DNA of 64,000 bases from the NCBI GenBank assembly GCA_942492115.1, contig CALODL010000021.1, forward strand, positions 186,001 through 250,000, read 5' to 3'. The notes beneath the pieces were generated by a model, which was given only the letters and a program-made list of their open reading frames with translations, searched no databases and was not told the origin of the DNA. A program made the translations under genes and the position numbers. Source of the stretch: CALODL01 sp942492115 (GTDB lineage: Bacteria > Planctomycetota > Phycisphaerae > UBA1845 > CAIVHJ01). Positions 1 through 8,986 of the stretch are shown here, in pieces; the first letter of the stretch is position 1, and each line of letters opens with the position of its first letter.

Positions 1-147
1 CACGAAGTCCGTGAACAGTGTTGATGCGCTTTCGACGAGAAACTGCTCAGTCGAGAAACTCGGGTTGACCGCACAGGTGCCCTGGATGACCAGGCCGGCG
101 GACAGCCCCCCTAAACAAACGGTCTTGGCGCGCAGACGTGAGAACAT
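1..147 (-). CDS. N-terminal part of a secreted or lipoprotein-like protein (runs off left edge)
   Basis: The minus strand is open for 49 codons from an ATG at 147 to the window edge, with GGAG nine bases before the ATG, a good ribosome binding site. The product starts MFSRLRAKTV and continues with a hydrophobic stretch (about residues 10-24) ending at Cys25 in the context IQGTC. That looks like a short export signal, possibly an imperfect lipobox. The rest of the gene lies outside the window, so no function can be given. It is divergent from the gene starting at 393, and the 245 bases between them must hold both promoters. The open frame and ribosome binding site make it likely to be real. 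Confidence 0.6.
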   Translation of the reverse strand, partial: MFSRLRAKTVCLGGLSAGLVIQGTCAVNPSFSTEQFLVESASTLFTDFV

Positions 148-392
148 GGCAAATAACTCCACGAATAGAATGCCCCACCAAACCCCCAGTTCATTTTTAT
201 ACCTGTCGCCCAGAACCATTGCAATCCGCCACAAGAATACGTTGATCCTTGCGGGCGACTGCACTATGATCCTGCCGAACCCATTGACAGCTCGCTGATA
301 CAGCAGCCGCGTGAACCGGCGAATATCCCACCACCTGCCACCTGAGTTCCGCGCCGGTTCAGCGGTCGATACACTATGCAGGGCTACGCATC

Positions 393-1001
393 TTGAACCG
401 ACCATTGATTTTCAGTCTTGTCACCATCGGCCTGCCGGCCTGGGCACTGCCTGCAGGCGCCCAGCAAGGCGGTTTCGATGTTCTTGACGGGATCATCGTC
501 TTCGTCGATGGCGAAGGGGACGGTCGGTGCGCCGCCGTCAACACCATCAATGCCGATTTCTTCATACGCAGCTGCGACCGGCGCCTGGTTCTGCTCCGTG
601 GCAATGATCGGCCGGTGCCCTTCACCGTGACCCGGGGATTCGATGTCTTTCACGACAGCGGTCAGGCGGCCGGGAAATTGCGTTTCGCCAGTGATCGGGA
701 CGGTTTCAGGCAGGTTTTCTGGCTTAGCGATACCAACTTTCCGGAAGGTGAGGACCTCGTTCTGCGCTACAACACCGAGACCGATCAGCTCTCGGTCGAG
801 GTCATCGAAGGCCAGGGCGCCGAGATGATCCCTGTACGACCCATCAACGTCACCGGCACTCAATGCAACCCGACGGTGACGTTTGACGGGGATGAAACCC
901 TCCTGTGCCGCCGCACCTGTGGCCTGTCATCGATCGGAACCATGCTGGCCATGACCCTGGGGCTGGGCCTGCTCAGCTGGCGGACCCGCGCGCAGTTCTG
1001 A
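393..1001 (+). CDS. Exported protein with C-terminal membrane anchor, function unknown
   Basis: A 202-residue product read from a TTG start with AGGG nine bases upstream; the nearby ATG at 375 hits a stop after six codons. Residues 1-24 form a signal peptide ending near AGAQQ. The middle is rich in Asp and Gly with no family I recognise. Near the C terminus a Cys-rich patch (LLCRRTCG) is followed by a hydrophobic helix at about residues 176-196 and the basic tail WRTRAQF. Helix plus basic tail is the layout of bacterial C-terminal sorting anchors (PEP-CTERM and IPTL-CTERM type), but no exact family motif is visible. It stands alone between a divergent gene and the PilT gene. Confidence 0.6.
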   Translation: MNRPLIFSLVTIGLPAWALPAGAQQGGFDVLDGIIVFVDGEGDGRCAAVNTINADFFIRSCDRRLVLLRGNDRPVPFTVTRGFDVFHDSGQAAGKLRFASDRDGFRQVFWLSDTNFPEGEDLVLRYNTETDQLSVEVIEGQGAEMIPVRPINVTGTQCNPTVTFDGDETLLCRRTCGLSSIGTMLAMTLGLGLLSWRTRAQF

Positions 1002-1069
1002 GCACCCGACCGCCGTCCCAGTGCCCCGACCTGCCGCGAGCGCTTGCGCGGCCACACCTTACGCCATGA

Positions 1070-1098
1070 TTGACCGAACTTGTTACGCCCTATACAAT
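1070..1098 (+). promoter_or_regulatory. Sigma70-like promoter upstream of the PilT gene
   Basis: TTGACC at 1070-1075 and TACAAT at 1093-1098 are separated by 17 bases, the optimal housekeeping spacing, and lie about 95 bases upstream of the PilT-type ATPase start. This is a reading of sequence only. Confidence 0.45.
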
Positions 1099-1191
1099 TA
1101 AGTTGATGCACATCGCTCAATTGACGTCGATTCGAGCCCGTGAGTCATCTCGGGGCGACGACGTTCACAGACGCACATTGGGGATCATGCC

Positions 1192-2349
1192 ATGACAGAT
1201 GCCAATGCCGGACCCGCGCCACACCTGCCCCCGCCCGAACAGCTCATGCTGCAGTTGCTCAACAGCATGGGGCAATTCGACTCTTCGGACCTGCACCTCA
1301 AGGTCGGCTTCGCACCCTACTATCGCGTCGCGGGACAACTGCGCAAGGTCGGCAACGACGTCCTGTCGTCCTCGGAGTATGTCCAGGGCATGCTCGGCCC
1401 GCTGGTTCCAGCCAACAGGCGGCATGAATATGAGGAACGGGGTGACCTTGATTTTGCATACCACGGCCCCGACGGTTCCCGTTTTAGAGTGAATGTCTTC
1501 CGATCAACCGGCGAAATGCACGCGGCAATCCGAAGGGTCAAGAGCGAGATCCCCGACTTCGAAACATTACGGCTACCCCACGCGTATCAACAGACGATCG
1601 AACGGACCCATGATGGCCTGGTCCTCGTCAGCGGCGTCACGGGCAGCGGCAAGAGCAGCACGTTGGCTGCTATGATCGATTACATCAACCGCACACGACA
1701 GAAGCACATCATCACCATCGAAGACCCGATCGAGTTCGTGTTCAACCCGAACAAGAGCATCGTCTCGCAACGTGAAATTGGACTTGATATCCCATCCTAT
1801 AGCGAGGCCCTGCGCTACGTCGTGCGTCAGGATCCCGATATCATTTTCATCGGTGAGATGCGCGACCGCGACACGATGCTGGCCGCGTTGCAGGCCGCGG
1901 AAACCGGCCACATGGTTCTTGGCTCACTGCATACGACTGACACACAACAGGCCTTCTCCCGTATCCTGGAGTTCTTCCCGCAGGATCAGCACGACTTCAT
2001 CCGTTCGAGTCTGGCCAATAGCCTCGCCGCGATTATGTGCCAACGGCTCATCCCGACCATCGATCCCAAGATTGGCCGCGCGCCAGCCACCGAAATCCTC
2101 ATCAACACGGCCACGGTCAAAGACAAGATCCGCCATGCCGAAGACGAGGATCTTCCGGCGATCATTGCGAGCTCGAGTGGTGAGGGGATGCGCAACTTCA
2201 CCGCCTCATTGGCCGAAATGATCGAGAGCGAGTTGATCTACTACGACACGGCCATGGAATACGCCCCCAACCGCGAGGCTCTCGCCAGCCAGATCCAGGG
2301 CATCACAGTCAGTGCCCAATCCCTGGTCAGCAAACTCCGTCGCAAATAA
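1192..2349 (+). CDS. pilT: PilT/PilU-type twitching motility ATPase
   Basis: A 385-residue member of the secretion/retraction ATPase family that powers type IV pilus retraction as a cytoplasmic hexamer at the pilus base. Walker A (GVTGSGKSS, about residue 148), the Asp-box TIEDPIEF, Walker B (DIIFIGEMRDRDT, about residue 215) and the His-box ETGHMVLGSLHT are all present and in order. Length is slightly above the usual 340-380. The C-terminal region after residue 330 is more divergent, which fits the PilU-like branch as well as PilT, so the symbol is approximate. No other pilus gene is in the window. A 24-bp inverted repeat follows the stop codon. Confidence 0.9.
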   Translation: MTDANAGPAPHLPPPEQLMLQLLNSMGQFDSSDLHLKVGFAPYYRVAGQLRKVGNDVLSSSEYVQGMLGPLVPANRRHEYEERGDLDFAYHGPDGSRFRVNVFRSTGEMHAAIRRVKSEIPDFETLRLPHAYQQTIERTHDGLVLVSGVTGSGKSSTLAAMIDYINRTRQKHIITIEDPIEFVFNPNKSIVSQREIGLDIPSYSEALRYVVRQDPDIIFIGEMRDRDTMLAALQAAETGHMVLGSLHTTDTQQAFSRILEFFPQDQHDFIRSSLANSLAAIMCQRLIPTIDPKIGRAPATEILINTATVKDKIRHAEDEDLPAIIASSSGEGMRNFTASLAEMIESELIYYDTAMEYAPNREALASQIQGITVSAQSLVSKLRRK

Positions 2350-2358
2350 CCCATCCTG

Positions 2359-2455
2359 CCAAAAAGGGGTCAGGAGCCCTTTCTGAGCGGTAGCCCAAGG
2401 GCCACTTCGTGGAAAGAGGACTCCTGTGGAAAAAGGGCTCCTGACCCCTTTTTGG
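2359..2455. repeat. Long inverted repeat, REP-like
   Basis: Two perfectly complementary 24-base arms (2359-2382 and 2432-2455) containing the core GGGGTCAGGAGCC flank a 49-base spacer. It lies just after the PilT stop and before the ECF sigma gene. Arms ending in runs of A and T could form a bidirectional terminator, but the length and the GGGGTC core are also typical of dispersed REP-type palindromes. No second copy was found in this window. Confidence 0.7.
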
Positions 2456-2512
2456 CTTGTGGGGGGCAAGGGGGGCTGCGCATTGTGATGGCAGCGACCG
2501 GATTGAACGCCC

Positions 2513-3097
2513 ATGACGATATCGAGTTGTACTTCTTTGCCGCTCACGAGCCTCGACAATGATCGCCTCCTGTCATCCGGCCTGGCCCTGGAGCGGGTCT
2601 TTGACCGGTGCGCGACGAGCCTGTTTCGGTTCTTCGTCGTCCGCACCGGCGGCGACCAGCACCTGGCCGACGACCTCATGCAGCAACTTTGGCTCCAGGC
2701 TCGGGGCAGTCGGCGGGATGTGCCGGAGAACGAACTCGAATTCTGGCTGCGGGCCATCGCCCGCAACCTGGTCCGGGCCCACTGGCGACGGATCGGGCAA
2801 CGTCCGAACCATGTGTCCCTGGCCGATCCGGCGCTGGCGGCCGACCTCGGCCGTCAACTGACCTCCGAGATCATTCCTGACGAGGTCATGCACAAGTCGG
2901 AGGTACGCCAGCAATTGATGCTGGCGCTTACTGAGCTGAGCCATGATGATCAAACCATCATCATCGCGCACTACTTTCACGGTAAACCCCAAGCCGAGCT
3001 GGCCAGCCTGCTGGGTATGACCATGCGAGCCGTAGAAGGGCGACTGTATCGTGCACGGCGGTCGCTGCGAACACGGCTCGAAGCACTCGAGACCTGA
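2513..3097 (+). CDS. ECF sigma-70 family RNA polymerase sigma factor
   Basis: A 194-residue ECF-type sigma factor. The region-2 helix that binds core polymerase and the -10 element is visible around HLADDLMQQLWLQA (about residues 50-63), followed by FWLRAIARNLVRAHWRR. The region-4 helix-turn-helix is at LASLLGMTMRAVEGRLYRAR near residues 163-182. The gene 45 bases downstream encodes a single-pass membrane protein that may be its cognate regulator. The upstream half of the intergenic space holds a long inverted repeat. The target regulon cannot be read from the window. Confidence 0.85.
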   Translation: MTISSCTSLPLTSLDNDRLLSSGLALERVFDRCATSLFRFFVVRTGGDQHLADDLMQQLWLQARGSRRDVPENELEFWLRAIARNLVRAHWRRIGQRPNHVSLADPALAADLGRQLTSEIIPDEVMHKSEVRQQLMLALTELSHDDQTIIIAHYFHGKPQAELASLLGMTMRAVEGRLYRARRSLRTRLEALET

Positions 3098-3141
3098 AGA
3101 AGCCGATCGGGCTTCTGGACCACTCTTCAAGGACACGAACA

Positions 3142-4455
3142 ATGTCTGAGGTTAATCACAATCCGCTTCCCGGCGACCGTGCCGACCGCTTGACCGACGA
3201 GAACCTCAAGCACATGGGCGCACACATGCTCCCGCCGGCCGAACCGTGTGCCGGAGCGCTCGAGCGCTGGAAGCGTGGGACCTCCGATGCTCTCGCGTCC
3301 GCCCCGGGCCCCCACGCGGCGCCCACACAAGGAGCACGACTCATGCGTAACCCCCGTATCATGACATTATTCGGCGCCGGATCCGCGGTCGCAGCCGCCT
3401 TCGGCATCTGCACGTTCTTTTTCTGGCAGAGCGCCGGAACACAAGTCGAAGCCAGCACCATTTTCACGAGTCTGGGCAATGCCATGAGCCAGGCTTTCAA
3501 GATGACCTTCGCCAACGTGGCGACGGAGGGCCTGGTCACCAACGGCTCGGTGACCGCCGCGTTCCCCGATGACGAAACGGGCGGCGATACACCGCTGGTC
3601 CAGGTCGACATGCACATCGAGGGCGCCAATGACTCCGCAGAGTACGCAGGACTGGACCTCGTACTGCATGGCGAATTGCTCCCGGACAGCAAGTGGGTCT
3701 ATCTCAAGACTGTCGGGCTGCCCGCGGCGATGCTCGAGGAAGTCCCCTTCCTCTCGGGCCTCCAGCAAATGGCTCAGAATGGCTTGATCCTCGACCTCAG
3801 CAACCTGCCCCACGATGACGATGAGAATACGCCAGGCGACGACGGTGAGGAGAGCGCCGACGGCGACAACACCATTGGCATCATGCTTGGTGAAACCGAG
3901 ACGCCGGAAGACGGCAACTCGCTGTCCTTCAGCTTCAGCCTGGGGGCCTCCAGTGATGCCGAAGAGACCGACGCGTCCGGCAACTCGGCGGTGGTCAAGA
4001 GCGAATCCAGCATCATCATTCAGAACGAGTCGACGGATGACGAAGTCGGTGAACTCATTGAAGACATCATCACCCGTGACGCCTCACCCGATCAAATCGC
4101 TGCGTTCGTGGCGCTGTTGCAGGGAGCGGCCAACGATACATCGGTCGAACCACAAGGCGGCGGTCGTCATCTCCTCACGGCATCGGACTTCGATTTCGAT
4201 GAACTCGCCGATGAGGATCCTGCGGATATCGAATGGCTGGACACCATCGTCCTGCAAGTGTCCTACCATGAGACCGATGGCGTCGAGTGGGCCCTGATCG
4301 ATCACGTGGGCGACAACGACGGCACTGTGCGCCTGGATCTGGTCAATATCACACTCGACGAAGACGACATGGGCATGCAGTCCTATGTGGATGATGGCGT
4401 CCAGGTGTGGGACGTCGGCAGCCTGGTCGCTCTGTTCGGCGCTTTGACTGAATGA
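3142..4455 (+). CDS. Single-pass membrane protein, putative partner of the ECF sigma factor
   Basis: A 437-residue protein with AAGGA nine bases before the ATG. It has about 70 cytoplasmic residues, one transmembrane helix (about residues 73-93, LFGAGSAVAAAFGICTFFFW) and a large acidic extracytoplasmic domain with long Asp/Glu runs. Position directly after a sigma gene and the N-in/C-out layout are those of membrane anti-sigma factors. No HxxxCxxC zinc motif is present, so it is not a classical ZAS-domain protein and the anti-sigma role is inferred from context. The extracytoplasmic part from about residue 115 has a LolA/MucB-like feel, which I cannot confirm. A clear terminator follows. Confidence 0.6.
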   Translation: MSEVNHNPLPGDRADRLTDENLKHMGAHMLPPAEPCAGALERWKRGTSDALASAPGPHAAPTQGARLMRNPRIMTLFGAGSAVAAAFGICTFFFWQSAGTQVEASTIFTSLGNAMSQAFKMTFANVATEGLVTNGSVTAAFPDDETGGDTPLVQVDMHIEGANDSAEYAGLDLVLHGELLPDSKWVYLKTVGLPAAMLEEVPFLSGLQQMAQNGLILDLSNLPHDDDENTPGDDGEESADGDNTIGIMLGETETPEDGNSLSFSFSLGASSDAEETDASGNSAVVKSESSIIIQNESTDDEVGELIEDIITRDASPDQIAAFVALLQGAANDTSVEPQGGGRHLLTASDFDFDELADEDPADIEWLDTIVLQVSYHETDGVEWALIDHVGDNDGTVRLDLVNITLDEDDMGMQSYVDDGVQVWDVGSLVALFGALTE

Positions 4456-4477
4456 GGCGACGCTTATCGCGCAGTAC

Positions 4478-4512
4478 AACCCCTCGGTCGCTCAGGCGAT
4501 CGAGGGGTTTCC
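4478..4512 (+). terminator. Rho-independent terminator after the sigma/membrane-protein pair
   Basis: The 9-bp stem AACCCCTCG / CGAGGGGTT (4478-4486 and 4501-4509) with a 14-base loop ends in TTTCCT, 22 bases after the upstream stop codon. Confidence 0.7.
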
Positions 4513-4622
4513 TATGCGCAGTGATCCAATTCCTATTCCCATTTTGGTTCTCCTCATGCACACGTCGATTCGCAGCCTGCTTGGAGAACCGCACGTCTCC
4601 GCTGCTGCGCGGAGTGGTTCTC

Positions 4623-4786
4623 TAAGTGCTCCCTTTCATAATTGGGTGTAGGGTTCTCCGCGGCGCTTGTCGTGTTGGGCAAGGCGCGAGGAGGAGGCGA
4701 TGCCTGACATCGTTGACGACGAGCAACACAGTCCAGGGCGGCAAGCGTCCGGAAACCCTACAAAGAATTGTGAAATGGGGCACTAA
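4623..4786. repeat. Palindromic MITE-like element, copy 1 (with internal insertion)
   Basis: The outer parts match the 87-bp element at 29484-29570 read in the opposite orientation: AGTGCTCCCTTTCATAATTG at the left end and GAATTGTGAAATGGGGCAC at the right. The ends are imperfect inverted repeats of each other. This copy carries roughly 78 extra bases in the middle that the other lacks. It contains no ORF of note and lies in the gap between convergent genes. Ends of this type suggest a non-autonomous mobile or REP-like element. Confidence 0.75.
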
Positions 4787-4869
4787 GGGGCAGGGCATTG
4801 TTCGTCAGCCTCGCCGCGGACACGCGGCAGGTTCTGATGGTCCGACCCACTTGCGGATGTTGTGGTCGA

Positions 4870-5670
4870 TCAGTCCAGTTGCCCGAACGCATCGCCCAGA
4901 TAATCCAATAGATCACTCGCGATGAGGGAGACCTGGCCGATCTCTTCGACCGCCAGATCACCGGCCAGGCCGTGGATATGGGCGCCAAGGTGGGCGGCAT
5001 CGAATGGGGTCAGGCCCTGAGCAGCGAGGCCGGCGATGATGCCGGTCAGGACGTCACCGCTGCCGCCGGTGGCCATGCCCGGATTGCCCGTCGTGTTGAG
5101 GATCGCGCGAGTCGGCTCGGCAACGACCGTGCCGTAGCCCTTGAGGACGACGACGGCGCCGCACAGGTTGGCCACGGCGGAGGCCAACGCCGAGCGATCG
5201 GCGGCGGGGATGTCGATCGTCGTCGGCTCGACGAGGCGGGCCATTTCGCCCGGGTGCGGGGTCAACACGACATGCGCGCCGCAGTGCGTCCACCACTGAT
5301 CGACTTCGGCCAGGCGATTCAAGCCATCGGCGTCGATGACGATGGGCGTCGAGGTGTCGGCCAGTTGTTGCAGGATGATCGGGGTGGTCAGCGCCCCACC
5401 GCCTCCCGGTCCGATGGCGCGGACCGTCGGCACGAAGCTGCCCCAGTCATCGAGCGGACAGGTCATAGCGCAGGGGACGAGACCGGCCACGATGTCGCGA
5501 ACCGCATCGGGACACGCGACTTGCACGAGGCCGGCGCCGCTGCGCAACGCGGCCTGCGCGGTCATGGCTGGCGCGCCGGCCATGCCCTGACTGCCGCCCA
5601 TGACCAGCACGCGCCCGAAGTCACCCTTGTGGGCGTGCGACAGTCGTAGCGGCAGGGACGGCAGGTTCAT
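4870..5670 (-). CDS. nnrD: ADP-dependent (S)-NAD(P)H-hydrate dehydratase
   Basis: A 266-residue YjeF C-terminal/ribokinase-fold enzyme that repairs hydrated NADH and NADPH in the cytoplasm using ADP. Diagnostic motifs are GGSQGMAGAP near residue 25, the LTPHPGEMARL motif at 137-147, and NTTGNPGMATGGSGDVLTG at 192-210 with the expected catalytic Asp206. Length fits a stand-alone dehydratase; the epimerase half (NnrE) is not fused and is not in the window. Its ATG overlaps the larB stop by four bases (ATGA), so it is translated as the last gene of a tsaD-larB-nnrD operon. Confidence 0.92.
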   Translation of the reverse strand: MNLPSLPLRLSHAHKGDFGRVLVMGGSQGMAGAPAMTAQAALRSGAGLVQVACPDAVRDIVAGLVPCAMTCPLDDWGSFVPTVRAIGPGGGGALTTPIILQQLADTSTPIVIDADGLNRLAEVDQWWTHCGAHVVLTPHPGEMARLVEPTTIDIPAADRSALASAVANLCGAVVVLKGYGTVVAEPTRAILNTTGNPGMATGGSGDVLTGIIAGLAAQGLTPFDAAHLGAHIHGLAGDLAVEEIGQVSLIASDLLDYLGDAFGQLD

Positions 5671-6431
5671 GCAGGTGTCTCCGCAGCCAGGCGGTTGATC
5701 AGCGCCGCGCTATAGCCGGCACCGAATCCGTTGTCGATGTTCACCACGGTGACGTTGCTGGCGCAACTGTTGAGCATCCCCAGGAGAGCCGACAATCCAC
5801 CAAAGTTGGCGCCGTAGCCGACGCTGGTCGGTACGGCGATAACCGGGACCTGTACCAGCCCACCCACAACGCTCGGCAGGGCGCCTTCCATACCGGCAAC
5901 GACGACGATGACCTTGGCTTTCTGCAACTCGTCAGCCTGGGCCAGCAACCGATGCACGCCGGCCACCCCTACGTCGTAATAACTCTCGACCGGCTGATCC
6001 ATGATCCGCGCTGTCTCGACAGCCTCTTCGGCGACCGGCAGGTCGGCCGTGCCGGCGGCCACGACAGCGATGCGCCCACCCGCCTCGACCGCGGCGCGGC
6101 GGCGCAGTACGAGAGAGCGGGCCAGTTCGTTGTAGCGGATCTCGGGAATCTCGGCACGAACCGCATCGTACACCGCGGCATTGGCGCGCGTCGCAAGTAT
6201 ATTCTCGTTCCGAGCCATGTGGCGCCTGAAAATGTCGGTGACCTGCCCGGGCGTCTTGCCTGCGCAGTAGATGACTTCAGGAAAGCCACAACGCAAATCA
6301 CGATGATGATCGATTTTCGCAAAGCCAAGATCTTCGAATGGCCAACTACGCAGGCGTTCCACCGCCGCCTCGACCTCGACCGTGCCGTGACGAAGTTCTT
6401 CCAGAAGTTTCCTGAGGGTCGATTCGTTCAT
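5667..6431 (-). CDS. larB: LarB-type nickel-pincer cofactor biosynthesis protein
   Basis: A 254-residue protein of the PurE-like AIR carboxylase family. LarB carboxylates nicotinate adenine dinucleotide in the synthesis of the lactate racemase pincer cofactor. The start at MNESTLRKLL is chosen because family members begin here; a longer upstream frame is overlap with tsaD. Family landmarks are FPEVIYCAGKTPGQ, AGTADLPVAEEA and the C-terminal PTSVGYGANFGGLSALLGML. Both ends overlap neighbours by four bases (ATGA), which implies translational coupling. No larA, larC or larE is in the window, so its substrate context here is unproven. Confidence 0.88.
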   Translation of the reverse strand: MNESTLRKLLEELRHGTVEVEAAVERLRSWPFEDLGFAKIDHHRDLRCGFPEVIYCAGKTPGQVTDIFRRHMARNENILATRANAAVYDAVRAEIPEIRYNELARSLVLRRRAAVEAGGRIAVVAAGTADLPVAEEAVETARIMDQPVESYYDVGVAGVHRLLAQADELQKAKVIVVVAGMEGALPSVVGGLVQVPVIAVPTSVGYGANFGGLSALLGMLNSCASNVTVVNIDNGFGAGYSAALINRLAAETPA

Positions 6432-7480
6432 GAGGAGGTGTATGCTGTCTCGTGGGTTTCGCGGGAAGCCGCATCGAAAACCAATGTCGATGTGATGCCC
6501 GCCTCTGCCAACCAGTAGGCATGTGCAGCGATCATTGCGCCATTGTCCGTACAATACTTGAGTGGTGCGAGGTGCAATGCGATATCCTGCTCCATGCATA
6601 ACGCCTCGAGTCGTTCACGCAACCGACGATTGGCCACGACTCCACCACCGGCCAACACGGTCCGGACCCCACTGTGGTCCACTGCGCGCTGCACCTTGGT
6701 CACGAGTACATCGACGACTGCCTCCTGGAATGTGGCTGCAACGTTGGATACATCGGCCTGGGACATGCGTGCGAGACCACCACTCGTCTGGCCTACCCCG
6801 TGAACGTGGTACAGCACGGCAGTCTTGATCCCCGAAAACGAAAAATCGAGCGAATCCCTGGCCAGCAGGGACCGGGGAAAGTCAGCAACGCGCGGGTCAC
6901 CGCCTTCGGCGGCGCGCTGAATCGCGGGGCCTCCCGGATAACCCAACTGAAGTATCGCCGAGACCTTGTCGAAGGCCTCTCCGGCAGCATCATCGATCGT
7001 ACACCCCATGAGGCTGATGGCCGTCGGACTGTCCACGTGATACAGCGAGGTGTGCCCACCCGAGACAACCAGCGCGACAGCTGGCCACGGTGGCTCGGCA
7101 GACACCATTGCGGGACTGGTCACATGAGCGTGGACATGATTGACCGGGATGAGCGGTTTGCCGAGTACCCAGGCCAGGCTCTTCGCTGCAGTGATCCCGA
7201 TGAGCAAACACCCAACGAGCCCTGGACGATTGGAGACGGCCACCGCATCGATGTCCTGAAGCGTACAGCCTGCCTGAGCGAGCGCCTCGTGGATGATGGA
7301 ATCGAGTTGTTCGAGATGGGAGCGGGCAGCGATCTCGGGGACGACACCACCATACTTGCGGTGCAGATCGATCTGGCTTGCGACGACGTTGCTGCGGACC
7401 TCGCGGGCCCCGACGACCACTGCAGCAGCGGTCTCATCACACGAAGTTTCGATGCCCAGAATAGTAGTCCATCGTGCCAC
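6428..7480 (-). CDS. tsaD: tRNA N6-adenosine threonylcarbamoyltransferase
   Basis: A 350-residue TsaD (Kae1/YgjD family), which transfers threonylcarbamoyl to A37 of ANN-decoding tRNAs. It shows GIETSCDETAAA at 9-20, the metal-binding HVHAH at 115-119, VVSGGHTSL, the nucleotide-binding DFSFSGIKTAVL and the late LAGGGVVANRRLRERL. Length and order are typical. It is the third gene of a minus-strand cluster, 72 bases after the S41 protease gene, and overlaps larB by four bases. The partners TsaB, TsaC and TsaE are not in the window. Confidence 0.95.
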   Translation of the reverse strand: MARWTTILGIETSCDETAAAVVVGAREVRSNVVASQIDLHRKYGGVVPEIAARSHLEQLDSIIHEALAQAGCTLQDIDAVAVSNRPGLVGCLLIGITAAKSLAWVLGKPLIPVNHVHAHVTSPAMVSAEPPWPAVALVVSGGHTSLYHVDSPTAISLMGCTIDDAAGEAFDKVSAILQLGYPGGPAIQRAAEGGDPRVADFPRSLLARDSLDFSFSGIKTAVLYHVHGVGQTSGGLARMSQADVSNVAATFQEAVVDVLVTKVQRAVDHSGVRTVLAGGGVVANRRLRERLEALCMEQDIALHLAPLKYCTDNGAMIAAHAYWLAEAGITSTLVFDAASRETHETAYTSS

Positions 7481-7552
7481 GGCGGTTGGCTCCAGGAGGT
7501 CTCTTCGTCAGCATAACCTAAAAACCCATCCCAGAGGAGTGATCTGACGGTG

Positions 7553-8902
7553 TTATTCGCTCCCAGCGCGGCGCGCCGCCATCAGATCCATGAGCGTGTT
7601 GACCGCTCCACTCAATTGCCGATCTTCGGCAACAGCACGATCGGCAGCAACTTCGCCTTTCTTTGGAATCACATGGGCAACCGCGAGCGCTTCGAGCATT
7701 GCCTGGGTCTGCTCATAGTCGAGTACAATCTCGATGTCTGGCATGATGCCCCATTCATCACCATGCGGATCACCGTATGCGCGATCGATACACCGCCCGC
7801 TTGGCAAGAAATAATAAGCAGTGGTCAAGCGCAGTGCACTGGCCCCATCTGCAAGCGGGACGACCGTCTGCACACTGCCCTTACCAAAAGAGCGTTCCCC
7901 GATGACGGTGGCGCGATTGTACTCCTGCAACACACCTGCAAGGATCTCTGCTCCACTGGCCGTCCCGGCGTTCACCAACACGACGATCGGCACGTCGGCC
8001 AAGCGCTGATCGGCGTCTGCAAACCACTCAGAGGTGACCTCGCGACGATTGACCGTCTCGAGCAGCTTTCCGCCGGTCAAGAAATTGTCCACGGTGGCCA
8101 GCGATGCACTCATGTCGCCACCAGGATTGTTTCGGACATCAATGACCACGCCTTCGATGTGGGCGTTATCCATGCGGTTCAGAGCCGCGTCGAACTCGGC
8201 GGGCGTGTTGTCCCAGAACTCACTGATCCGCACGTACCCGATTTTGTTTTCGGCATCGAGCACGAACTCCCAGCTGGCGTCTGATCGCCGACGATAGCCC
8301 TGGACACTGCGCGTTGGAATCCGGCGCCGGGGAACGGCAAAATCAATAATCCGACCATCCGGTGGGCGGGCCACCTTGAAGTGCGCGACCGATCCTTCCA
8401 CGCCGGTCAGTCGCTGGGATGCCTCGAAGGGTCGCAAGGTGTCGACCCCGAGCCCACCGACCTCGAGCAGGACGTCGCCGACCTTCACGCCGGCCTCGAA
8501 TGCAGGGCTCCGTTCGGTTGGGCTCGTGATGACGAGTTCCCCGCGCACGGCGTCGAACCGCACCTGTATTCCGATACCTACGTAAGCGCCCTTGGTCCGT
8601 TCGACGAACTGAGCGTATTGATCGTCGGACATGTAGCTGCTGTTGGGATCGAGTTCAGCGACCATTCCGCGAATCGCCCCCTCGATGAGGTCTTGTTCGG
8701 GAATTTCTCGAACATAGCGCTTTTCGACCTGCGACTTGATCGCCAGAAGCGGCGAGAAGGCGCGAAAGACCTCGTCCTGTTTCGCGGCAATCGGCGGCAG
8801 CACCCAGAAGAGGACGACAAGCAATCCAAAGGTCACCAACCACGGAAAGTGGCGACGAGCGGAAACAAATTCTTCATTCATATCTTGAGGCACGGCGACC
8901 AT
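7553..8902 (-). CDS. S41 family C-terminal processing peptidase
   Basis: A 449-residue periplasmic serine protease of the Ctp/Prc family. It has a short cytoplasmic N terminus, a signal anchor near residues 20-38 (LVTFGLLVVLFWVLPPIA), a PDZ domain at about 100-180, and the S41 catalytic core. The catalytic Ser316 lies in NAGTASGAEILAG and the general-base Lys follows in GERSFGKGSVQT. Such enzymes trim the C termini of envelope proteins. An internal ATG at 8881 (MNEEF) is a plausible alternative start; neither has a strong ribosome binding site. It lies between the MFS-acyltransferase gene and tsaD on the same strand. Confidence 0.9.
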   Translation of the reverse strand: MVAVPQDMNEEFVSARRHFPWLVTFGLLVVLFWVLPPIAAKQDEVFRAFSPLLAIKSQVEKRYVREIPEQDLIEGAIRGMVAELDPNSSYMSDDQYAQFVERTKGAYVGIGIQVRFDAVRGELVITSPTERSPAFEAGVKVGDVLLEVGGLGVDTLRPFEASQRLTGVEGSVAHFKVARPPDGRIIDFAVPRRRIPTRSVQGYRRRSDASWEFVLDAENKIGYVRISEFWDNTPAEFDAALNRMDNAHIEGVVIDVRNNPGGDMSASLATVDNFLTGGKLLETVNRREVTSEWFADADQRLADVPIVVLVNAGTASGAEILAGVLQEYNRATVIGERSFGKGSVQTVVPLADGASALRLTTAYYFLPSGRCIDRAYGDPHGDEWGIMPDIEIVLDYEQTQAMLEALAVAHVIPKKGEVAADRAVAEDRQLSGAVNTLMDLMAARRAGSE

Positions 8903-8986
8903 TCTCGTGAGTTGAGGGGTGATGTCAAACGATTGGACGCATCGTGGAGAGCTTCAATCCGGATGCTCAAACGCGTGTGAAGAAGC

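Noticed and set aside
11..298. 95-codon frame on the plus strand at the left edge
   Set aside because: No ribosome binding site or family; the minus strand here has a better supported partial gene (1-147).
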